Source: JAEZFI01 sp044508215 (GTDB lineage: Bacteria > Actinomycetota > Acidimicrobiia > Acidimicrobiales > Microtrichaceae). From it: a DNA stretch of 43,047 bases. The notes below the pieces were generated by a model. The model was not told the origin of the DNA. It saw only the letters and a program-made list of their open reading frames with translations, and made no database searches. Below, in pieces: positions 25,085 through 34,201 of this stretch. The number at the start of each line of letters is the position of its first letter. The first letter of the stretch is position 1. The translations under genes were made by a program, and so were the position numbers. Location of the stretch: positions 1-43,047 of the forward strand of contig JBIQID010000009.1 of the NCBI GenBank assembly GCA_044508215.1, given 5' to 3'.

Positions 25085-26191
25085 TCAGGGTGGCTCTGGT
25101 TCGTCGCCGACGAGCGCTGCCCGCTCCTCTTCACGGACGGCGCGCGCCTCGGCGGTCATGTTCACCGCGATCGCGGTGACCGGGACCGCCAGGACGACGC
25201 CGGCGAACCCGAAGAGCGCGCTGCCCGCCACGAGGGAGAACAGCACGGCCAGCGGGTGGAGCTGCAGCGACCGGCCGTAGATCACGGGGGCGAGCACGTC
25301 GTTGTCGAGCTGTTGGACCACGAGCGCCACGATCGCCACGATCACCGCGTCCGCGACGCCGGTGGTGGCGAGCGTCACGAGGATCGCGAGGACGCCGGCG
25401 AAGATCGCCCCCGCGATCGGCACGAACGCAGCGAGGAACGTGATCACCGCCACGGGCCATGCGAGCTCGCCGCCCACCAGCGCGATCGTGATGCCGATGA
25501 TGGCGCCTTCGAGGGTGCCCAGGATCGCGACGCCCCGCAGGTAGCCGCCGAGGGTGGCCCACGCCCGCTTGCCCATCCGGGCGGCGATCCTCCGGCGCTC
25601 CCTCGGGACGAAGTGGAGCGACCAGCGCTGGATGCGCCCGCCGTCCTTGAGGAAGAAGAACGTCGTGACCAGCCCGAGGAGCAGCCCGGTGACCGCCTCG
25701 ACCGCCAGCACCGCGCCGTTCACGAGCGTCCCGCCCGACGAGCGCAGCGCCGTCGCCGCGGCGTCGCCCAGCTGCTCCTTGTAGCGGTCGAGGTCCTCCC
25801 GCCCGATGTCGATGACGGGAGCGTCCTCCACCAACCAGTCCTCGACGTCCTCGATCGCCTCGCGGACGGTGGGCTGGAGCGAGTCGAACTGGTCCACCAC
25901 GCGAGGGCCCACGATCCAGCCGAGCAGGACGAACACGCCGATCAGGGCGGTGAGCGCTGCGATCGACGCGAGGCCGGCGGGGACACCCCTGGCTCGCAGC
26001 CACCTCACCGGCAGGTCGAGCAGGCGCGTCAGGTAGAACGCGATGACGAGGGCCAGGAGGAGCACCCACACCTGGGCGACGAGCCAGAGCAGCCCGACGG
26101 TGGCGGCTGCGAGGACCAGGAGGCGCCAGGCGTAGGCCGTGAGACGTTCCACCACCGGGTGGACGCGGCGAGGGTCGTCGACGGAGCTCAT
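25085..26191 (-). CDS. AI-2E family transporter
   Basis: 368-residue membrane protein of the AI-2 exporter/PerM family with about eight helices. Paired N-terminal helices (LLVLAAATVGLLWLVAQVWVLLLAL), a soluble segment rich in acidic residues (about 110-165), then VTFFFLKDGGRIQRW, a family hallmark, and C-terminal helices with LDNDVLAPVIYGRSLQLHP. Members have been linked to autoinducer-2 export or Na+/H+ exchange; the substrate here is unknown. It converges with the deazaflavin gene across 12 bases. Confidence 0.87.
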   Translation of the reverse strand: MSSVDDPRRVHPVVERLTAYAWRLLVLAAATVGLLWLVAQVWVLLLALVIAFYLTRLLDLPVRWLRARGVPAGLASIAALTALIGVFVLLGWIVGPRVVDQFDSLQPTVREAIEDVEDWLVEDAPVIDIGREDLDRYKEQLGDAAATALRSSGGTLVNGAVLAVEAVTGLLLGLVTTFFFLKDGGRIQRWSLHFVPRERRRIAARMGKRAWATLGGYLRGVAILGTLEGAIIGITIALVGGELAWPVAVITFLAAFVPIAGAIFAGVLAILVTLATTGVADAVIVAIVALVVQQLDNDVLAPVIYGRSLQLHPLAVLFSLVAGSALFGFAGVVLAVPVTAIAVNMTAEARAVREEERAALVGDEPEPP

Positions 26192-26224
26192 GTGGGATCG
26201 CCTGGGCGGACCAGCCGGAGCTGC

Positions 26225-26707
26225 CTAGCCGAACATCTCCCGGAGGCGCGCCTCGTCGTCCTTCGAGAGGCTGGTGTGGATGAGCGACACGTCGACGCCC
26301 TCGAAGGCCTCTGCGACCCGGTCACCGACGACCTCCTCGGTCAGGAGGAAGAGCGCGGAGGTGCCCGGCGTGATCTCGTCGCGCACCGAGGCGATGAAGT
26401 CGTCGTCGATCCCGATGTCGGTCAGCGCTCCACCGAGCGCCCCGGCGGCCGCCCCCACCAACAGGCCCAGGAGCGGCACGAAGAAGATGAGCCCGAAGAG
26501 CATCCCCCAGAACGCTCCGCCGAGCGCCCCCGACGCCACCAGGTCGTGCGCCTGACGGGTCTTGGGGCCCTTCCGGTCGGGCGGCCACTCGACCACGGCA
26601 GCGTCCTCGATGGTCACGAGGTGCTGCTTGCTGAGCTCCATCAGCTTGGCGCTGGCCCGGGACGCGCCGTCCGCCGTGGGGAACTTCCATGCGGTCAACG
26701 TTGCCAT
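26225..26707 (-). CDS. DUF1269 membrane protein
   Basis: 160 residues. MATLTAWKFPTADGASRAS and DAAVVEWPPDRKGPKTRQA precede a glycine-rich hydrophobic hairpin (GALGGAFWGMLFGLIFFVPLLGLLVGAAAGALGG) with a following GTSALFLLTE segment. This is the standard DUF1269 layout: a cytosolic ferredoxin-like part around a membrane hairpin. Function unknown; the family often appears with stress and transport genes. It precedes the AI-2E gene by 33 bases on the same strand. Confidence 0.83.
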   Translation of the reverse strand: MATLTAWKFPTADGASRASAKLMELSKQHLVTIEDAAVVEWPPDRKGPKTRQAHDLVASGALGGAFWGMLFGLIFFVPLLGLLVGAAAGALGGALTDIGIDDDFIASVRDEITPGTSALFLLTEEVVGDRVAEAFEGVDVSLIHTSLSKDDEARLREMFG

Positions 26708-26752
26708 GCCGCTCCTCTACCCGGGCGCATTCGGCTCGGGAACCGGGCGCGC

Positions 26753-27253
26753 TCAGCAGCCGGCGTGGCGGTCGGCGTCGTCCACGACCGCCGCGGCGAC
26801 CTCGGCGAGGGTGCGCAGCTGGTCGCGGGTGAGCCGGTCGACGAACGACGCCCGCACCGCGTCGACGTGGCCGGGAGCGGCCTCGGCGAGCGCCACGCGG
26901 CCGGCGTCGGTGATGCTGATCAGCCAGCCGCGCTGGTCGGAGGGACATCGGCGTCGTGTCACGAGGTCCCGCTCCTCGAGGCGCCGGAGCTGGTGGGAGA
27001 GCCGTGTCTTCTCGATGCCGAGCGTCTCGCCCAGCTCGTAGGGGCGGCGGCTCCCGTCCTCGCTCTCGGCGAGGAGCACCAGGACCCCGTAGTCGTGGAG
27101 CGACAGCCCGGAGGGTGCGAGCTGTCGGCCCAGGTGGGCGGTCACGTGGGCGTGCATGAGGAGGAGGCCGCGCCACGCGGCCTCCTCCTCGGCGTCGAGC
27201 CAGTGGGGTGCGCCGCCGTGGAGCTGCTCGGCCTCAGACGGCGTGGCAGACAT
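26753..27253 (-). CDS. MarR-family transcriptional regulator
   Basis: 166 residues with the MarR winged helix: LSLHDYGVLVLLAES, then RPYELGETLGIEKTRLSHQLRRLEERDLVTRRRCPSDQRGWLISITDAGR, with the wing containing DQRGW. C-terminal helices would form the dimer. ATG 27253 chosen; a GTG one codon earlier is possible. It follows yceI by 25 bases on the same strand, a common pairing in which the regulator controls yceI and itself, probably through the palindromes upstream of yceI. Confidence 0.88.
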   Translation of the reverse strand: MSATPSEAEQLHGGAPHWLDAEEEAAWRGLLLMHAHVTAHLGRQLAPSGLSLHDYGVLVLLAESEDGSRRPYELGETLGIEKTRLSHQLRRLEERDLVTRRRCPSDQRGWLISITDAGRVALAEAAPGHVDAVRASFVDRLTRDQLRTLAEVAAAVVDDADRHAGC

Positions 27254-27278
27254 CACGACGGAACCTACTTCCCTGTCC

Positions 27279-27839
27279 TCAGGCCGCGTCCTTGATCGCG
27301 GACACCTCGAACTCGAGGGTGACCTTCTCGCCGACGAGCACACCGCCCGCCTCGAGCGGGGCGTTCCAGTTCACGCCCCAGTCCTTGCGGTTCACGACCA
27401 CGCTGCCCTCGAAGCCCACACGGTCGTTGCCGAACGGGTCGCGGGCGCCGCCCGTGAACTCGAGGTCGAAGGTGACGGGCTTGGTGACGCCCTTGATCGT
27501 GAGGTCGCCGGTGACCCGGTAGGTCGAGGCGTCGACGCCCTCCACCGAGGTGCTTTTGAAGCTGATCTCGGGGTAGGTGTCCATGTCGAAGAAGTCGTTG
27601 CTGCGCAGGTGACCGTCACGGTCGGCGTTGCGCGTGTCGATGCTCTTCGCCTGGATGGTCAGCTCGGCCCGGGACTTCGAGGGGTCCTCGGCGTCGAGGT
27701 AGCCGGTGCCGGCGAACTCGTTGAACGAGCCGCGGACCTTGGTGACCATCGCGTGGCGGGCGACGAAGCCGATGCGGGAGTGCGTCGGGTCGATCGTGTA
27801 GTTCCCGGTGAGGGTGGGGGTGAGCGTCTCGGTGGTCAT
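27279..27839 (-). CDS. YceI family protein
   Basis: 186-residue lipocalin-like barrel without a signal peptide. The opening GNYTIDPTHSRIGFVARHAMVTKVRGSF, central SIDTRNADRDGHLRSNDFFDMDTYPEISFKS, and VTGDLTIKGVTKPVTF are textbook YceI. The family binds polyisoprenoids or similar hydrophobic molecules. Ribosome site AGAGGAGA lies before ATG 27839. First gene of a yceI-marR pair. Confidence 0.93.
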   Translation of the reverse strand: MTTETLTPTLTGNYTIDPTHSRIGFVARHAMVTKVRGSFNEFAGTGYLDAEDPSKSRAELTIQAKSIDTRNADRDGHLRSNDFFDMDTYPEISFKSTSVEGVDASTYRVTGDLTIKGVTKPVTFDLEFTGGARDPFGNDRVGFEGSVVVNRKDWGVNWNAPLEAGGVLVGEKVTLEFEVSAIKDAA

Positions 27840-27863
27840 GATGTCGTGTCTCCTCTAGGGGGT

Positions 27864-27902
27864 TGAACGGGTTCACGAGGGTCCAACTCGGTTGAAGATT
27901 CA
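27864..27902 (-). promoter_or_regulatory. Two TGAA/TTCA palindromes upstream of yceI
   Basis: TGAAC-GG-GTTCA (27864-27875) and TGAA-GA-TTCA (27893-27902), centres about 28 bases apart, lie between the yceI start and the AT-rich stretch further up. Symmetric half-sites of this kind are what MarR proteins bind, so they are candidate autoregulatory operators. Confidence 0.45.
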
Positions 27903-27945
27903 TCTATTCCACCCGTCCCGGAAAAATCTTCCAGGGCGCGCGAAA

Positions 27946-27969
27946 CCGGCGCCCCCGAGGGGGCGCCGG
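27946..27969 (-). terminator. GC-rich hairpin after the 27998-28735 gene
   Basis: CCGGCGCCCCC (27946-27956) and its complement (27959-27969) form an 11-base stem about 28 bases past the stop of the minus-strand membrane-protein gene; TTTCG follows on the minus strand. Confidence 0.5.
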
Positions 27970-27997
27970 GCGCAGGCGAGTCGGGTCGAGACCGAGC

Positions 27998-28735
27998 TCA
28001 GGCGTCGATGCGGCGGCCGAAGATGGCGCCCACGCTCACGGCGGTCAGCCAGATCGGCATCGTGAGCCCGACGAGGCCCGGGAGCCCGGTGATCACTGCC
28101 GCAGCGAGGGCCGGGGCAAGGAGCACGATCGCCGCCACGCCGGTCCACCGGGGCAGCAAGCGCTGCCGTCCGAACGCCAGGGACACCGCCGAGAGCGCTG
28201 CCACGGTGACGCCCCACCAGCCCAGGAGGCTGCCGAAGTCGAGGAGCGTGAAGTTCACGAACATCGCGTCGTTCGACAGCCACCCGTGGTCCGTTCCGCC
28301 GGGGAGGTAGAGCGCCATCGACCCGGCCAGGGCGGTGAAGACGACGTTGATGGTGGCGGTGGCGGTGATGCCCACGCCGATGTTGCGAGCGGCGATCGAG
28401 CCGGGCGCCCGCTGTTCGGCCCACCGGCGCCACCCGGAGCCGGCGACGAACAGGGCGATCACCGAGACGAGGCCCAGAACGAACGCCACGTGGAAGCCGC
28501 CACGCTCCAGCTGGTCGATCACGCCGACGCCCCGCTGGGCGTCCTCCTCGGTGACGCCGTTGCTGAGCGCCGCCATCGCCCCGCCGAACCCGGCGAGGCT
28601 GCCCACGATGCCGGCGACCGGCCAGACGGGTCGGCGTCGTCGCTCGGGGAGGCCCTCGCCGAGGGGCGTGAGGTCGAGCGGCCGCTGCTGCGGTGCCCGG
28701 TGGGAGGTGGGGATGGTCTCTTCGATGGTGCTCAT
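27998..28735 (-). CDS. Multi-pass membrane protein, unknown
   Basis: 245 residues of no family I recognise. A cytoplasmic basic N-terminus (GEGLPERRRRPVWP) is followed by about six predicted helices, with one exposed loop (SNGVTEEDAQRGVGVIDQLERGG) and an extracytoplasmic GGTDHGWLSND. Ribosome site AGGAGA precedes ATG 28735. The promoter region holds a 7-base inverted repeat TGAGGAC/GTCCTCA (28748-28754 and 28783-28789). No function is proposed. Confidence 0.72.
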   Translation of the reverse strand: MSTIEETIPTSHRAPQQRPLDLTPLGEGLPERRRRPVWPVAGIVGSLAGFGGAMAALSNGVTEEDAQRGVGVIDQLERGGFHVAFVLGLVSVIALFVAGSGWRRWAEQRAPGSIAARNIGVGITATATINVVFTALAGSMALYLPGGTDHGWLSNDAMFVNFTLLDFGSLLGWWGVTVAALSAVSLAFGRQRLLPRWTGVAAIVLLAPALAAAVITGLPGLVGLTMPIWLTAVSVGAIFGRRIDA

Positions 28736-28849
28736 GGCGGTCTCCTGTGAGGACGTGGCCCGCTGGTGCGAGCCGGTTTGATGTCCTCATCGTGAAGATC
28801 GCCGGGGAGACCGACCACAGCGCCTGCCGGTGTCTCCGGGTGGTGCAGG

Positions 28850-28870
28850 CACCCCCGCCGGCCGGGGGTG
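28850..28870 (-). terminator. Hairpin after the ChaB-like gene
   Basis: An 8-base stem (28850-28857 with 28863-28870) directly abuts the stop codon of the ChaB-like gene. No T-run follows. Confidence 0.4.
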
Positions 28871-29281
28871 TCAGTCGCCTCGAGCCTTGGCGGTGGCGCG
28901 GTCGTTGGCCTTGCTGATCGCCTGGGCGAGCTCCTTCTTGTTCATCGAGGAGCGGCCCGAGATGTCGAGGTCCCGGGCTCGCTGCATCAGCTCGTCCTTG
29001 GTGTGGCCCTTCACGTCGACGCCACCGGTGCTGGTGCCGCCGCCCTTGCGACGGGCCTTCGGATCGGAGGCCCTGTCGTCCGAGGGGCCCTTGTGCCCCT
29101 TCGGCTCCCAGTGGTCGCCGACCTTCTCGTGCGTGTGCTTGAGGGCGGAGAAGGCGGTGCGGTGCGCGCGCTCCCCCTCCCCGTAGCTGTCCACGGCGCT
29201 GTCGTGTGCCTCCGACCAGGTCCGCTGCGCCTTCTTCCCGGAGCGACGGATGGTGCTCGGCATCTCCTTGCTGGCTGGCAT
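28871..29281 (-). CDS. ChaB-like protein with C-terminal Rho-N/SAP-like motif
   Basis: 136 residues. The N-terminal half (MPSTIRRSGKKAQRTWSEAHDSAVDSYGEGERAHRTAFSALKHTH, positions 7-51) is a ChaB domain; the middle is Lys/Gly-rich and charged; the end (TKDELMQRARDLDISGRSSMNKKELAQAI) resembles the Rho N-terminal/SAP fold found in nucleic-acid-binding proteins. ChaB is a cation-transport regulator of unclear mechanism in E. coli. ATG 29281 is chosen because the ChaB motif begins six codons later; longer in-frame extensions look non-conserved. It diverges from the Mrp antiporter operon across 152 bases that show no clear signal. Confidence 0.82.
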   Translation of the reverse strand: MPASKEMPSTIRRSGKKAQRTWSEAHDSAVDSYGEGERAHRTAFSALKHTHEKVGDHWEPKGHKGPSDDRASDPKARRKGGGTSTGGVDVKGHTKDELMQRARDLDISGRSSMNKKELAQAISKANDRATAKARGD

Positions 29282-29433
29282 GGGCCTCTCCCGGGGTCGA
29301 GTCCTGCAAAGGGTCGGAGGAGAGGTACCCGGGGGGCGACCTGTGCCATGCGGCCCGGGCCGCGTTCTCGATCGGGACGCCGGCTCGGCCATGATTGGCC
29401 CCATGCGCTGTCGACAGGAGACCGGGTGACCGG

Positions 29434-32226
29434 GTGACGCCGACCCTCGTCCTGTTCGGTGTCGTCGGCGCGCTGCTGATCTCCTTCGGCGCCCGGCTGG
29501 GGCGCGGTGCCCTCCTGCTCGGTGCGGTGCCCATGGTCTGCTCCCTCGTGTGGACGGCCGCGCACGTGGGTGGGGTGATCGACGGCGACGAGGTGTTCGA
29601 GCACCTCACCTGGGTGCAGGGCCTCGGGCTGGGCCTCGACCTCCGACTGGACGGCCTGGCCGCCACGATGACGTTGATCGTCAGCGGCATCGGCGTGCTC
29701 GTCATGTGGTACGCCTCCCGCTACTTCTCGCGGACCGCCGCCGACCTGGGCCGCCTGGCCGGACTGCTCGTGCTCTTCGCCGGGGCGATGGTGGGCGTGG
29801 TGCAGGCCGACCACCTCCTGCTGCTCTACACGTGCTGGGAGGTCACGTCGATCACGTCGTACCTGCTGATCGGCAACCAGCACACCGACGCTGCTGCCCG
29901 CGCCGCCGCCCTCCACGCCCTCCTGGTGACCACCGCCGGCGGGTTGGCGATGCTCGGCGGCTTCGTGCTGCTGGGGCAGGCGACCGGGACCTACCGCCTC
30001 AGCGAGCTCGCCTTCATCGACCTCGAGAACAGCCCGCAGGTGACCGCCGCGATGGTGCTGATCCTGATCGGGGCCTTCACGAAGTCGGCGCAGTACCCGT
30101 TCCACTCGTGGCTGCCCGGCGCTATGGCCGCCCCGACCCCCGTGAGCGCCTACCTCCACTCGGCCACGATGGTGAAGGCCGGGGTGTTCCTGGTGGCCCG
30201 GATCGCGCCGTTCGCCGCCGTCGCCGTGCCGGTGTGGAGGCCGCTCGTCATCGTCGTCGGGCTCGTCACGCTGATCGTCGGCGGGCTGCGGGCGCTCCGC
30301 CAGAACGACCTCAAGCTGATGCTCGCGTTCGGCACGGTCAGCCAGCTGGGCCTCATGACGGTGCTCTTCGGTGCCGGGACGGCCGAGGCGACAACCGCAG
30401 GATGGGTGCTGCTGGTGGCGCACGCGCTGTTCAAGGCGGCGCTGTTCATGGTCGTCGGCGTGGTCGACCACCAGACCGGCACGAGGGACCGGCGGCGCAT
30501 CCCGGCGCTGGGTCGGGACTGGTGGTGGCTCGAGGCCGCCACGATCCTGAGCGCCGCGTCGATGGCGGGCCTGCCGCTCCTCTTCGGGTTCATCGCCAAG
30601 GAGGGCGCCTACACGGCGATGACCGGCGGGCCGTTCCCCGGCAGCAGCTGGGTGCTCGCGGGGCTCGTCGCCGGGTCGATGCTCACCGTCGCCTACGCGA
30701 CGACGTTCTGGTGGTCGGTGTTCCCCGGGCCGCGGCGGCGTGCGTCCGGTGCGTGGATCCCATCGCCCACCGACGCCGACGGCTCACCGCTGCCGGTCAC
30801 GGCCCCCACGTGGGCGTTCGGCGGCACGACGGTGCTGCTGGCCCTCGCCTCCCTGGTCCTCGGCCTGGTGCCCAAGCTGGCCGACGACCTGGGCACGGCG
30901 GTGCTGCGCGGGGTCAGCTTCGAGGGCTTCGTGCACCTGTCGATCTGGCACGGGCTGGGCCTCCCCCTCGCGCTGTCGGTCGTCACCATCGCGGGTGGCC
31001 TCCTCCTGTTCCTGGGGCAGCGCCAGCTGCAGCCCGTCCTCGCCGCCGGCGGCGTGATCCCGAGCGGTTCCGACGTCTACGCCTACCTGCTGCGCGCCAC
31101 CGGTGTGGTGTCGCGGCGGGTCACCGGCGCGGTGCAGAACGGCTCGCTCCCCGTGTACTCCGGCGTGATCCTGGCGACCGCGGCGCTCCTCCCCGGCCTG
31201 GTGCTCATCGGGAACTGGCACTGGAGCGGATGGCCCGACATCGGCACTCCGGGGACCATCGCCGTCACCGCGCTGCTGCTCGCGGCCGCCACCGGTGCAG
31301 CGACGGTCCGGCGGCGCTTCTCCGCGGCGCTCCTCCTGGGCGCCACCGGCTACGCGATGGCTGCGCTCTTCGTGCTCGCCGGAGCCCCCGACCTGGCGCT
31401 CACCCAGGCCACCGTGGAGACGCTGTCCACGGTCGTCTTCGTGCTGGTCCTCCGCCGCCTCCCCGACCGCTTCGAGCAGCAGTCGTCGCCACGCAGGAGG
31501 ATCGTCCGCCTCGCGATCTCCATCGGGGTGGGTGCGTTGGTGTTCGTGGTGGCGATCGTGGCATCGGGGAGCCGGATCGCGCCCACCGACGCCGGCGAGA
31601 TGGTGGAACGGGCCGTCCCCGACGGGCACGGCCGCAACATCGTGAACGTGATCCTCGTGGACTTCCGCGGGTTCGACACCATGGGCGAGATCACCGTGCT
31701 GGCGGTGGCCTCCATCGGCGCCGTGGCGCTCGCCCGGGTGGGCCGGCGGACCGCTGAGCGGCCTGAGCCGCCCGCCCCGGTGCGGGACGTCAAGCGCGTG
31801 GTGTTCGTGGACGTGTCGGTGCGCCTGATCTTCCACCTCGTGCTGATGGCCGCCCTCTGGCTGCTGTTCGCCGGGCACAACCAGCCGGGCGGCGGGTTCG
31901 TGGGGGGCCTGCTCGCGGGCTCGGCCATCACCCTCAGGTACGTCGCGGGCGGGATCGAGGAGGTGCGGGGCCGGTCCCGGTTCAAGCCGTGGACGGTCCT
32001 CGGCACCGGTGTGCTCCTCGCCTCGACAACCGCGATCGTGCCGGCACTCCTCGGGGGTGACGTACTCGACGTGGGCTACACCTCCCTCGACCTGCCGCTC
32101 ATCGGGACGACGTCGCTCACCAGCGCCCTGATCTTCGACACCGGCGTGTTCCTCGTGGTCGTCGGCATCGTGCTGATGGCGTTCGAGGCGTTCGGCGACC
32201 AGCCGGCCGAGGAGGCCCAGGCATGA
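29434..32226 (+). CDS. mrpA: Mrp Na+/H+ antiporter subunit A fused to B
   Basis: 930-residue largest subunit. The N-terminal ~600 residues are a proton-pumping antiporter module related to respiratory complex I NuoL: LLYTCWEVTSITSYLL with the key Glu, then FTKSAQYPFHSWLPGAMAAPTPVSAYLHSATMVKAG with the conserved Lys residues. The C-terminal part (from about DVSVRLIFH) contains GGGFVGGLLAGSAITLRYV, characteristic of the MrpB-type domain, so A and B are fused. GTG 29434 is the start just before the first helix; AGGAG lies 13 bases upstream. Its stop overlaps mrpC as ATGA (32223-32226). Confidence 0.93.
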   Translation: MTPTLVLFGVVGALLISFGARLGRGALLLGAVPMVCSLVWTAAHVGGVIDGDEVFEHLTWVQGLGLGLDLRLDGLAATMTLIVSGIGVLVMWYASRYFSRTAADLGRLAGLLVLFAGAMVGVVQADHLLLLYTCWEVTSITSYLLIGNQHTDAAARAAALHALLVTTAGGLAMLGGFVLLGQATGTYRLSELAFIDLENSPQVTAAMVLILIGAFTKSAQYPFHSWLPGAMAAPTPVSAYLHSATMVKAGVFLVARIAPFAAVAVPVWRPLVIVVGLVTLIVGGLRALRQNDLKLMLAFGTVSQLGLMTVLFGAGTAEATTAGWVLLVAHALFKAALFMVVGVVDHQTGTRDRRRIPALGRDWWWLEAATILSAASMAGLPLLFGFIAKEGAYTAMTGGPFPGSSWVLAGLVAGSMLTVAYATTFWWSVFPGPRRRASGAWIPSPTDADGSPLPVTAPTWAFGGTTVLLALASLVLGLVPKLADDLGTAVLRGVSFEGFVHLSIWHGLGLPLALSVVTIAGGLLLFLGQRQLQPVLAAGGVIPSGSDVYAYLLRATGVVSRRVTGAVQNGSLPVYSGVILATAALLPGLVLIGNWHWSGWPDIGTPGTIAVTALLLAAATGAATVRRRFSAALLLGATGYAMAALFVLAGAPDLALTQATVETLSTVVFVLVLRRLPDRFEQQSSPRRRIVRLAISIGVGALVFVVAIVASGSRIAPTDAGEMVERAVPDGHGRNIVNVILVDFRGFDTMGEITVLAVASIGAVALARVGRRTAERPEPPAPVRDVKRVVFVDVSVRLIFHLVLMAALWLLFAGHNQPGGGFVGGLLAGSAITLRYVAGGIEEVRGRSRFKPWTVLGTGVLLASTTAIVPALLGGDVLDVGYTSLDLPLIGTTSLTSALIFDTGVFLVVVGIVLMAFEAFGDQPAEEAQA

Positions 32227-32705
32227 CCGTCACGCTCGCCGCGGCGGCCGCCTGCCTGTTCGGCCTGGGCACCTACCTGGTGCTGCAGCGGAAGCTGAGC
32301 CGCATCATCATCGGGCTGGGCCTGATCACCCACGGCGCCAACGTGCTGCTCATCGGCTCCGGTCGGCGGGCGTCGCCGCCGCTCGTCGGCGAAGACGACA
32401 TCAGCTCGCTCAGCGACCCGCTCCCCCAGGCACTCGCCCTGACCGCCATCGTGATCACCTTCGGCGTCACCATGCTCCTCCTGGCGCTCGCGTTCCGCAG
32501 CTGGCTGCTCACCCGTGACGACCAGGTCGAGGACGACGTCGGTGACCGGGCGATCGCCATCGGTGAGGTCGCCCGCAAGGAGGTCCTCGACCAGGCCGCC
32601 GCGGCCGCCGAGGAAGCAGAACAGGAGGAGACCGGCATCAGCGTGCACGGACCCGACTGGACCGGCCCGGGTCACCGGCCCCACGACGAGGAGGCGCCCC
32701 GGTGA
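32223..32705 (+). CDS. mrpC: Mrp antiporter subunit C
   Basis: 160 residues, three helices, related to NuoK. GTYLVLQRKLSRIIIGLGLITHGANVLLI and LPQALALTAIVITFGVTMLLLAL are diagnostic. A charged tail of about 50 residues (QVEDDVGDRAIAIGEVARKE...EEAEQEETG) is unusual; most MrpC proteins are near 110-115 residues. It overlaps both neighbours by four bases (ATGA, GTGA). Confidence 0.9.
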   Translation: MTVTLAAAAACLFGLGTYLVLQRKLSRIIIGLGLITHGANVLLIGSGRRASPPLVGEDDISSLSDPLPQALALTAIVITFGVTMLLLALAFRSWLLTRDDQVEDDVGDRAIAIGEVARKEVLDQAAAAAEEAEQEETGISVHGPDWTGPGHRPHDEEAPR

Positions 32706-34201
32706 CCTCTCTCGTCCCCCTGCCCATCGTGCTGCCCCTGGTCGGCGCCGCCCTGTCGATCCTCCTGGGGCGGTCCCGGCTCGCGCAGCGCGTGATCGGC
32801 ATCTCGGTGCTCTCCGCGGTGTCGGTGATCTCGATCGTGCTCCTCGTGCACGTCGACCGCCACGGCGAGGTGATCTCGCACCCCGGCGGCTGGACCACGA
32901 TGGGCATCGACCTGGTGGCCGACCGGCTGGGCATCGTGATGGTGGTGGTGGCGTCGCTGATGCTGCTCGCCGTGCTCGTCTACGCCATCGGCGAACCGGG
33001 AGCCGAACGGAACCACGTGGGCTTCCAGTCGGTGTACCTGGTGCTGGCAGCCGGTGTGGCGGGGTCGTTCCTGACCCACGACCTGTTCAACCTGTTCGTC
33101 TCGTTCGAGATGATGCTCACGGCCAGCTACGTGCTCCTGACGCTGGGCGGCCGGAGGGACCAGGTGCGCTCGGGCATGACGTACGTGGTCATCAGCCTCC
33201 TCGCCTCGGTGCTCTTCGTGGCGGCGCTCGCGCTCATCTACGCCGCCACCGGCACCGTCGACATGGCGAAGCTGCCCGAGCGGATCGCCGAGCTCCCCGA
33301 GGGCGTGCGCGCCATGTTCGCCGTGTTCCTGCTGGTGGTCTTCGGCATCAAGGCCGCGCTGTTCCCGCTGTTCTTCTGGCTGCCCGACAGCTATCCGACC
33401 GCACCGTCACCGATCACTGCGATCTTCGCCGGCCTGCTCACCAAGGTGGGCGTGTACGCCCTGATCCGCACGCAGACCCTCTTCTTCCCGCCCGACAGCC
33501 GCCCCGGGACGATCATGCTCGTGATCGCCGGCGCCACGATGCTGGTCGGCGTGCTGGGCGCGATCGCCCAGGACGACGTGAAGCGGATCCTCTCGTTCAC
33601 GATCGTCAGCCAGATCGGCTACATGGTGATGGGCCTCGCGTTCTTCACCGTGGCCGGCGTGGCGGCCGCGGTGTTCTCGGTGGTGCACCACATCGTGGTG
33701 AAGACGGCGCTGTTCCTCGTCGGTGGCCTCATCGAGCGTGCCGGCGGGTCGGGGCGCCTGACGAAGATCGGCGGGATGGTGAGGACGACGCCCACCCTGG
33801 CGGTGCTGTTCCTGCTCCCCGCGCTCAGCCTCGCCGGCATCCCGCCGTTCTCCGGCTTCGTGTCGAAGTACGCGCTGGTCGACGCCGGCTTCGCCGAGCG
33901 GCAGTACCTGGTGGTGGGCGTCGGTCTGCTCGTCAGCCTGCTGACCGTCTTCTCGATGGTCCGCATCTGGGCCGGTGCGTTCTGGAACCCGGCCGAGGAC
34001 CCGGCGGATGGCGACGCCGCCGAACGCCTTGCGAAGACCGGTCGGCTGGGTGGCCCCGTCTTCATGGTGGTGCCCGCCGCGATCGTGGTGGTGATGAGCC
34101 TCGGGGTGGCGGTCGCCGCCGGGCCCATCTTCGGGTTCAGCCAACGCACCGCCGAGGACCTGCTCCGGGCCGACACCGCTGCGGAGGTGGTCGACCGGTG
34201 A
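32702..34201 (+). CDS. mrpD: Mrp antiporter subunit D
   Basis: 499-residue NuoM/N-like antiporter subunit with about 14 helices. FVSFEMMLTASYVLLTLGGRR holds the key Glu and FGIKAALFPLFFWLPDSYPTAPSPITAIFAGLLTKVGVY holds the pump Lys. Together with MrpA it exchanges protons for sodium. GTG 32702; stop overlaps mrpE as GTGA (34198-34201). Confidence 0.93.
   Translation: MTSLVPLPIVLPLVGAALSILLGRSRLAQRVIGISVLSAVSVISIVLLVHVDRHGEVISHPGGWTTMGIDLVADRLGIVMVVVASLMLLAVLVYAIGEPGAERNHVGFQSVYLVLAAGVAGSFLTHDLFNLFVSFEMMLTASYVLLTLGGRRDQVRSGMTYVVISLLASVLFVAALALIYAATGTVDMAKLPERIAELPEGVRAMFAVFLLVVFGIKAALFPLFFWLPDSYPTAPSPITAIFAGLLTKVGVYALIRTQTLFFPPDSRPGTIMLVIAGATMLVGVLGAIAQDDVKRILSFTIVSQIGYMVMGLAFFTVAGVAAAVFSVVHHIVVKTALFLVGGLIERAGGSGRLTKIGGMVRTTPTLAVLFLLPALSLAGIPPFSGFVSKYALVDAGFAERQYLVVGVGLLVSLLTVFSMVRIWAGAFWNPAEDPADGDAAERLAKTGRLGGPVFMVVPAAIVVVMSLGVAVAAGPIFGFSQRTAEDLLRADTAAEVVDR

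Noticed and set aside
25256..27295. A 679-codon plus-strand open frame across AI-2E, DUF1269 and marR genes
   Set aside because: Antisense shadow of three recognisable genes; no domain.
29550..31757. A 735-codon open frame overlapping mrpA in another frame
   Set aside because: Low-complexity Arg/Gly-rich product; mrpA in the other frame is a clear, conserved antiporter.
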